DNA of 64,000 nucleotides from Cristatella mucedo (taxonomy: Eukaryota > Bryozoa > Phylactolaemata > Cristatellidae), in contig WPIO01000107.1 in assembly GCA_009760855.2 (NCBI GenBank), positions 306,001 to 370,000 of the forward strand, in the 5' to 3' direction. How positions within the stretch are numbered: position 1 is the first letter of the stretch; each line of letters begins with the position of its first letter. The position numbers and the translations under genes are program-made. Below the pieces are notes generated by a model. That model saw only the letters and a list, made by a program, of their open reading frames with translations. It was not told the origin of the DNA and did no database searches. Below, piece after piece: positions 57,205 through 64,000 of the stretch.

Positions 57205-58818
57205 TGATTGACTTGATAAAGCGACCTCAAAGAACTCAGTCTCTTTCTAGGCGCTTCGCATTTACTGCAAAGGGAATTGCAATTGAATCGTGAGTAATAT
57301 CATGCTTGTAAACCAACATGAATAACATGGTTAGGGGTGACATGCACACGGTCAACATGCAAATGTGGTTAGTGGCAGCATGCACAGTGTCAGTACACAT
57401 AAGCACATGAAGGACGAATCACAGGGACTAATAAATGCTGTCCTAAGTAGGTAGGTCTTTAAGTTCTTTTTAAATGTGGTCAAGTCAGAGGATGTTCTGA
57501 CGCAAGTCTGGATGGAGTTCCAGGCTTTGGGAGCATAAGAACTTAATGCATGGTTTGCAAAGGATTTGACGTTTTTACGAGGTATGGGTAAACAGTTGTA
57601 TTCCGAAAAGCAAGTGGTACGGCGCTTTTCCTAGTGGGGGAGTAGATCTGAGAGATAGGCTGGAGCCAAAGAATGTATTGACCTAAAAGTAAACAAAAAA
57701 ACCTTGAAGTCGATTCGTTTGCTTGACTGGTAGCTAGTGCAGGTCGGCGAGAAGTGTTGTGATATGGAAACTCCCACGCTCACGACAGACACGCCTAGCT
57801 GCCGATTTTTGCACCATCTGTATGCGCCTGATTGCACGTACCGGTAATGACGGTATGTCACTAATTCCTAAACTAACTTAGACGCGATATCCTGATCTAA
57901 ACAAGCACACAATTTAGCGATTCTATGTAGCTGAAAGTAGGCAGACTTGACTGTGAAGCTGATGTGGTCGTCTAACGAGAGGTCACTTTGGAATGTGACG
58001 CTTAGATGTCGAGCTGATTCACCAGGAGATATCCTGGCAGAGCCAATTTTGAGTGTCGAGCGTCAGCCTTTCCAATTTCTGCATCACACTATGTTTGCTC
58101 GTAATTAGTAAGTTGGTTTAATAATCATTTAGTTTTAGAAAATGTGCCGCCATCCATGTGTGGTTGTCATTAAAACATGCAGCATGTGAGTTGAGAGATT
58201 TCGAGGTGCTCGAAGGCTGGAAGGGATCAAAACAAAGGTACAAATGAGTGTCGTCTGCATAGAAGTGAAAGCTTAGATCGGGCTTGGCAATCACATGAGC
58301 AAGAGGGGGAGTATAAACCGTGAAAAGAACCGGACCTAGCACGGAGCCCTAAGGCACCTCATATTTCAGAGGTACCTCGGATGATCTTCGTCCATTCACG
58401 TCAATACTCTGGAGTCTTCCAATTAGATAGGACCTGAACCATTGCAAAGCAGTGTCAGTGATGCCCTGGCGAGATGAGAGAAGCTCTATAAGAAATTGGT
58501 GATCGATAGTATCAAAAGCGGCCAAAAGATTGAGCAAAACAAGTAGAGAGACTCTACCTATATCTGCATCCCTAAGTAGGTCGTTGTACACCTTAAGCAA
58601 TGCTGACTGTGTAGAGGGATTAGCTCTAAAGCCAGACTGGAACTTACTAGCAAGATTAGAAGTTCCAAGATAGAAGTTAAGCTGGTCAGCAACAACCCAT
58701 TCCAATGTCTTTCATAGAAATGGTAGAAGGGAGACTGGGAGGCAGTTGCTCAAGTTCTATTGGTCCAGTGTCGGTTTCTTGAGAAGTGGCCTGACTACAG
58801 CTTTTTGAATACATTTTT
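57205..58818 (-). mobile_element. LINE family F1, long decayed copy
   Basis: On the minus strand from the 5' side: VVRPLLKKPTLDP-like start of the reverse transcriptase near 58790, LNLLAAFDTIDHQFLIELLS, SYLIGRLQSIDVNGRRSSEV, FHFYADDTHLYLCFD (YADD intact), MAAHFLKLNDY, then the C-terminal region with frameshifts, 3' UTR, hairpin (GCGCCTAGAAAGAGACTGAGTTCTTTGAGGTCGC) and tail near 57205. It is the longest F1 stretch in the window, interrupted by several frame breaks. Confidence 0.9.
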
Positions 58819-58824
58819 CCTAAT

Positions 58825-58975
58825 TACTTTTGCCGGATTGGTTAGACTGAGTGATTACGGTGCTCACCCTAGCCCTGGTCTGGCTGAGGTCATGAACTCG
58901 TGCCAGTGGCCTACATAAAGCGCCTAAATAAAGATTAAGCCCTCTCGAGGTGCTATGCAAATGAATTATATATAC
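58825..58975 (+). mobile_element. SINE-1
   Basis: GCCGGATTGGTTAGACTGAGTGATTACGGTGCTCACCC, CCTGGTCTGGCTGAGG, GAACTCGTGCCAGTGG, then AAAGCGCCTAAATAAAGATTAAGCCCTCTCGAGGTGCTATGC. Its start abuts the truncated 5' end of the F1 copy at 57205-58818. Confidence 0.75.
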
Positions 58976-58979
58976 AGGG

Positions 58980-60100
58980 GTTAAGAGACCAGTAATGTTT
59001 GAGCTCGGTCGTTTCTAAAAAAAATTATTGGAAACATGTCAAGTGCTAACTAGCACATTTTTATTTGAATAAAGTGATACTTTATTGTGGGAGACAAATT
59101 ATATAGAATCGGAAATGGTAAGACACTCGGAGCTGGTTGAACCACCAGAAAGTTCCTGTACCCCGACTGCAGCTGCTATAGATGCCGATCACCACTTCTT
59201 GAAAAACGATTTGTATTTACACACCACGGCACGATCTATGGAAAAATAGAAATTAAAATCATAAGTTTTTCGGCTTTTAATCCTGTACGGAAATGAAGAC
59301 GAGTCCTTTTTTCGAGCTGAAACCTTTTGGTAGTCTGGGCATGCGTCCGACCTTCGCCTTGTTACTGGCTTGCACATCCGGACTGATGGCCGGCTGTAGA
59401 AAGAAACTCACGTGCCGTAGTAAAGTTTTGAATTCCTCGTAAATATACTGATGCTACGCGTCATGAGTCGCCCGTTCCAAGTACGTGAGTCCGATTCCGC
59501 GTAGTTTTGTGGAATGCTTGCTATTTGATTGATAGGACAGTGATAGATAAGTTGTGCCTTTCGCTGTGCGATCCCACCGCTTTAGCTTGAGCACTTACCG
59601 ACGTGGTCCTAGTATGTCAGATTTCCCGCAAACTGTGCCGGAGTCCACTTACGGTCACAGTGAAGAGTTGCTTGCATCTCGGCGCCCATTCATGTAAAGG
59701 TTGAACCATGCAGGGCTCGTAATTATTAGGAAGGCTTGTGGAGAGGTAAGCTTTACGTCTTGGCCTTTCAATAGTGCACGCCAACAGCCGGCGTAGCTGT
59801 TTTTCGGCTGGCTGGAATGAAAAGTGGCTTTAATTGCTGCGAAAGGTGCGATGCGTTGGCACCTCGGTAATCAATGCTTAAGATGCATTACTTATGTTGA
59901 AGCGCGTTCGTTGTTGTCGTTTACCTTGTCCATACTAGTTTAATTGTTTGATCTTCGTTCTGATTATATGCTCCCATACATGGTATTTATCGGAAATTAG
60001 AGCGAAGTTTTGCCTTGCATTCTAATTATTTCCTTAACTGCAGAATGCAAACTCAGGCACAGGCTTTTCGGTATTAATAATGATAAAAATAATGCATTTA
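58980..60100. other. Intergenic sequence, nothing identified
   Basis: No repeat of the window's families, no frame beyond chance. A short AATAATGATAAAAATAATGCATTTAATATAGCC near 60080 looks like the start of an F1/SINE-1 tail. Confidence 0.45.
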
Positions 60101-60109
60101 ATATAGCCT

Positions 60110-60485
60110 CCTTTTATTTTATTTTATTTTATTTAGTTCCTATGGTCCCAAAGCCTGGAACTCTCTCCCAACTTGCGTCAGAATATCCCCTGACTTGACC
60201 ACATTAAAAAAGAACTTGAAAGCATACCTATTTAGTACAGCATTTAGTGAGTCCCTGCGATTCGTCCTTAATGTGCTCATGTGTGCTGACACTGCATGCT
60301 ATCACTAACCACATTAGCATGCTGACATTGAGCATATCACCCCTAACCATGTTATTCAGGTTTATCAAGCATGATATTACTAACCGTTCAATCGTACTTC
60401 CCTTCGCAGCAAATGTGAAGAGCCAAGAGAGAGATTGAGATCTCTGAGGGCGCTTTATCAAGTGCATTATTATTATTACTATCAT
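60110..60485 (+). mobile_element. LINE family F1, short 3' copy after an (ATTTT)n run
   Basis: TTTTATTTTATTTTATTTTA at 60113 is followed by CCTATGGTCCCAAAGCCTGGAACTC, the end of the C-terminal domain, the 3' UTR, the hairpin and (ATT)n. Confidence 0.85.
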
Positions 60486-60530
60486 TGTCTTAGGAGAACT
60501 CAGTCTCTGTCTAGGCACTTTACATATACG
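60486..60530 (-). mobile_element. F1-type tail fragment, inverted against the previous copy
   Basis: TTAGGAGAACTCAGTCTCTGTCTAGGCACTTTACAT is the hairpin on the minus strand; it follows the (ATT)n tail of the + strand copy directly. Confidence 0.55.
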
Positions 60531-60859
60531 TAAAGGAAAAACATTTTATGTGAGCTCGACCTAATTTTGGATTGAGCAATGAGGCACTATCGGCTTGCTA
60601 CTATGGTTGGTGCAATCTTTTAGTAATTACTTGATCGAGAATGTGTACTGTGAATCCCAATACGTCATTGAATGTAGCAAAGTTACGATTGTGCTTCTCA
60701 TCTAGTAAGGCAACCGTATGTACCAGAATGACACTGGCCCACATCTACATTCAACTTATGGCTACTGTGTTTATCAAAAGGATAGCCTTTTGAATGATTG
60801 CTGAGCCATAGGAACTATGTAACGTTCTTGTTCTAGAATAATTAAATGCTAAAACCAAC

Positions 60860-61545
60860 TAATTTATGAAGCCTTTTTCACTTTCCCAAACTAATGCTTC
60901 ACACATTACCTTTCCACTAGTCGCAGCAGACATCAGGCATACTTTAACAACGATGAACATTCAAATAATTGAAGGACTTTCTATTTTTTCTATTATGAAT
61001 TATTGTTTCATTATTGTCAAATTCCGAAAGTCTTTCATCTCATTGGGATCTGATCTAATCTGCAGTTTATACCTCCCTCTCTATCACGAATCATCTGCCA
61101 GTCACAGATCCTTAAGATCACTGACAGGGACGATGTCTACACGTTTTGTTTGTCTTGCCATATTGCTCAATACCCATTTCGACATGCCCTCACTGCTCGA
61201 ACGTTACAGCACGACTCTTACCGATGCTATGTACGAGCTTCTTCCTCTGACTGCCTGTGTGCTATCACCAGGATGACCTGTTACAGAGATCAAACTAGCT
61301 AAGCCTGCCAGATAAATACTATGAAAGCAATTAAACAATCAGCTCAATTTGTGCATCGATAAGTACACTGGTACATAGGCCCAACCACAATACAAACTAT
61401 TACTTGGCTCCTTCATACCTAGCTATACTACTGCACCAGTTTCAGCTCCTTCATGCCCTCAGATCATCTGTGGGCAATACATTAGCTGTCATGTTCTTTG
61501 CTTAAAGACTGTTGACAATGCAAGCTGTTCCTAAGATGGAGATTC
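60860..61545 (+). mobile_element. LINE remnant (F2-like): region between endonuclease and reverse transcriptase, plus C-terminal piece
   Basis: A 136-codon frame (60866-61276) contains LYLPLYHESSASHRSLRSLT and LLERYSTTLTDAMYELLPLT, which fits the linker after the endonuclease in CR1/L2-type ORF2. After a gap, 61405-61545 carries an F2 C-terminal fragment (GGCTCCTTCATACCTAGC, CACCAGTTTCAG, ATTAGCTGTC). The reverse transcriptase between them is deleted. It is the only part of the window that shows the 5' half of such an element. Confidence 0.55.
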
Positions 61546-61549
61546 GTAT

Positions 61550-62250
61550 CGCACGGAAGACACGTTTTGCATAGCCGGAAATTTCTACATACGTACATGC
61601 AAATATACATACAGACATTAATGCACACATAATGCATGCACACTAATCACGATCAACCAATACACCTTAACAAAGGCCAAGTCCAATTTCAAAATCACAG
61701 GTGAGCATGCCGAAAATACTGATAGTCTACGATATGCCGTACATGTAAACACTCCCAGGTTTAAATCTACCATATAATTCTCATGTCGATCTTAGCAAAC
61801 CCTTCTCTGACATTTTGATAGACAGAAATCGTAGATATTAGAAGATCGGAAACTCAAGTTTACTCCTCTCCCTCTCAAACACAACCACTGTAAGATCCTC
61901 CCCCCAGTTCCTTGCCGAACCTGTGTATACAAGTTCAAGCTTGCTACTAGTGATGTTACCTTAAATTGTATGCATCAGTCTAACTAAACTGTAAGCCCTC
62001 ATGACCCAATATTTCGCTTCTTCGGAGCAAGGACCTGCTACAAAATGCTTTGATGACATAATCAAACAGTCCGAAGGCCCCTATGCCGCAAACCGCAGCA
62101 GGTCGGAGGCAGAAGAAGTTACAACGGCTGTTGCTGCACTAATGTGATGCCCGGCACAATACGGTACTCATATTCCTGACCTTGTACTCCTACCGACTGC
62201 GGTTTCTGTCATCAGCATTTGAGCCAGCTGTAGGCTCTGTGTACTCGCCT
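61550..62250. other. Intergenic sequence, nothing identified
   Basis: Short ACAT/ATGCAC-rich simple sequence near 61590-61640. No frame beyond chance. Confidence 0.45.
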
Positions 62251-64000
62251 CAGTCGCTGCCACTATAGGTGCTTCTCATTGAATGCATTCTTTAATCATT
62301 CGTCTGCTGGTCTGCTTTGGTCCTGAACTCGCATCTTTCAGTGCTCATCACACCTCGTCTGCAGGGGCTCGTTTTCCACCACCACCGACTTCCCCAGGAG
62401 CCCAGCTTGCCTATAGGTTGGCACTTTCCCGATTGTTCTCTGTCATCCTCAACGTTGCCACCGGCCCACGAGCTGTGCTATTTGTGCCTCACCTCTCTTT
62501 CTAGCAACACCGGATGACCTGTCCAAGCTCTCCCAGCAGCCCTTCTTGCCTTGAGTGATTTCGTTGAATTCTGGCTGTGTCGCGTACAGGACAACATGAA
62601 AACGTGCGACTATCCTAGCTCGAGGGCTTTTTTCTCCTCAGCAAAGAGTGGCAGTCTCTTATCCGCCGTCGTTGCAGAAACTTTGAAGCAGAGGCATTGC
62701 CACGCCGGTCCAAACCTTTTTCCATCTTGGCCGGACAGGCCTTTTCCAGAAGGGCCATTGCCATGAGAACCGAGAAATGTCTCACAACTACAGCCACTGT
62801 ACTCCATCAAACGTACCACGGCAATACAATGTGGCTGCGTGTAGGAGTCCGACCAGCGTGAGTAGTGCTTGTCTTCTTGCTGCTGTCTGAGGCCTGCTCG
62901 CTGGCTTGCTCACTGCCCTCTCCCGTCAGAGCTGGGGCCATCTTGTTTTTGCAAGGGGTTCAGCCATCCGGAAGCTGCCGGCTTTCGGCTTCCTTCCCAT
63001 TTTGCATCAAACTGCATCGGCTGCAGGCCTTCCGAAGGCTTTATGATGTCTGTAGATGATAGGCTGGTCGAGGTGTGCTTGCTGTCTGTTGAACTTGGGG
63101 ATTACTTGTTCCGTGAAAACGGTGGCTTCTTTTGCCTGATCCTTTCTTGCTGCCTTAGCAGCCGCTGTTGCATCTTGTTCTGCTCAAAGGGTGGCGTGGG
63201 GAATGGCTAAATGGCTGACGAGGGATGGGGGTGGCACCGCCACTCTGGACCATTCATTTGCTTCTTGATTGCGTAAGCTATTTGCACAGCTGGTCCTTGC
63301 CTAATTCCTGCTTCGCCGTCTTAATGCGCACTCGCGGAAGTTGGCCGTAATCTCCGACAAGATGATACCATGTCGCTCCCTCTGGGTTTCAGGCCAAATT
63401 GATGGCCTACTTAGGAGCTGAGCTTTGTCTCTATCAGCCTAGGGTTGAGATTAAGTCGGCCTGCCTCTCCCTTAATGGGGATCTACACTCGCTGCAGGCA
63501 AGCCTTCTTACCCCCAGACAAAGCCACATGCCTTGCTGACGTTTGCCAAGCGACAGCTTGATTGCCTGACAGGCTCAGCTGGTGCTTAAGGCTGCCCATC
63601 AGCCAGCCAATACGGCTCTCTCTGAGCCGTGATGGTCTTCTTTATGCATGTTGGGCTTTGTCTTTTCCTATAACTAATGTTTTATTGTTAATATTTCCTT
63701 TGGTGCAGGCTCTGCACTCTGCGACAAATGTGAAGATTCTTCGTGGCAGAAGTGCCTCTTGCATGCTGTGTTCACTGACAAGTGTGCGAGCACCGAATCG
63801 CATGTCATCGCCTTGACCAGGCATGTGCCAGCATGAGTAGCGCACCTTTTTAGACGAGTAGCACTCACGGTACCCTACTCAAGATGCCTCTGGCCCTGGA
63901 AACTGAGTCGGCCTACTTTCACTGTGTGCAGATGCGAGATCGGGACTTCATTTCTGACCCAGTCCAACCAACTCTTGCTGGCTGACTTGGACAACTTCGC
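62250..64000. other. GC-rich block, unassigned; possible decayed mobile element or host exons
   Basis: Visibly GC-richer than the other 62 kb. Several overlapping frames of 60-113 codons exist on both strands. One + strand frame near 62560-62766 reads SDFVEFWLCRVQDNMKTCDY and then a serine/alanine-rich stretch, reminiscent of gag-like proteins of tyrosine-recombinase retrotransposons, but weakly. Near 63708 TTTCCTTTGGTGCAG could be a splice acceptor. Nothing is firm and the window ends inside the block. Confidence 0.3.

Noticed and set aside
1-64000. CRISPR arrays, operons, rRNA genes or phage-like modules
   Set aside because: No regularly spaced identical repeats, no rRNA-like sequence and no bacterial gene arrangement seen; the DNA is clearly eukaryotic.

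Overview
The window looks like gene-poor, AT-rich nuclear DNA of an invertebrate animal. Introns are about 3 kb with GT-AG borders. Two families of CR1/L2-group LINEs and two families of tRNA-derived SINEs fill much of the space. There are no operons or bacterial-type genes, and no long intact ORF except a LINE reverse-transcriptase fragment. I cannot name the species.

The only plausible host genes are copies of one unrecognised small gene, repeated in tandem on the + strand. I call them A (1703-5739, exon 1 lies before the window), B (21523-27959), C (35805-35863, decayed) and D (42880-50053). Each intact copy has three coding exons: an 11-base first exon (M-S-L plus two bases), an exon of exactly 59 bases, and a last exon of about 300 bases with a conserved E-x-Q-W-W-L core. 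All intron phases agree (2, then 1). A, B and D end in the same TATAAATAAACA polyadenylation context. B and D share a promoter-like block just upstream. The predicted proteins are 122, 117 and 129 residues, charged, with no evident signal peptide or membrane segment. Function is unknown.

The repeat unit is larger than the gene: introns, 3' flanks and intergenic blocks are paralogous too. Exon 2 copies lie about 23.1, 11.0 and 10.9 kb apart. A diverged tandem repeat of about 170 bp, rich in TGCAAT, follows A (5860-8300) and D (50180-50800). It lies inverted at 9990-12060 and 29890-30420.

LINE family F1 ends in a GCGCC...GGGCGC hairpin and an (ATT)n tail. LINE family F2 ends in (TTACA)n. SINE-1 carries a tail that mimics the F1 hairpin. 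SINE-2 is tRNA-derived with an (ATTT)n tail; every copy seen is on the minus strand. Presence or absence of these insertions between paralogous blocks orders the events: SINE-2 in intron 1 predates the duplications, while several F1, F2 and SINE-1 insertions came later. The last 1.7 kb (62250-64000) is a GC-rich block that I could not assign.
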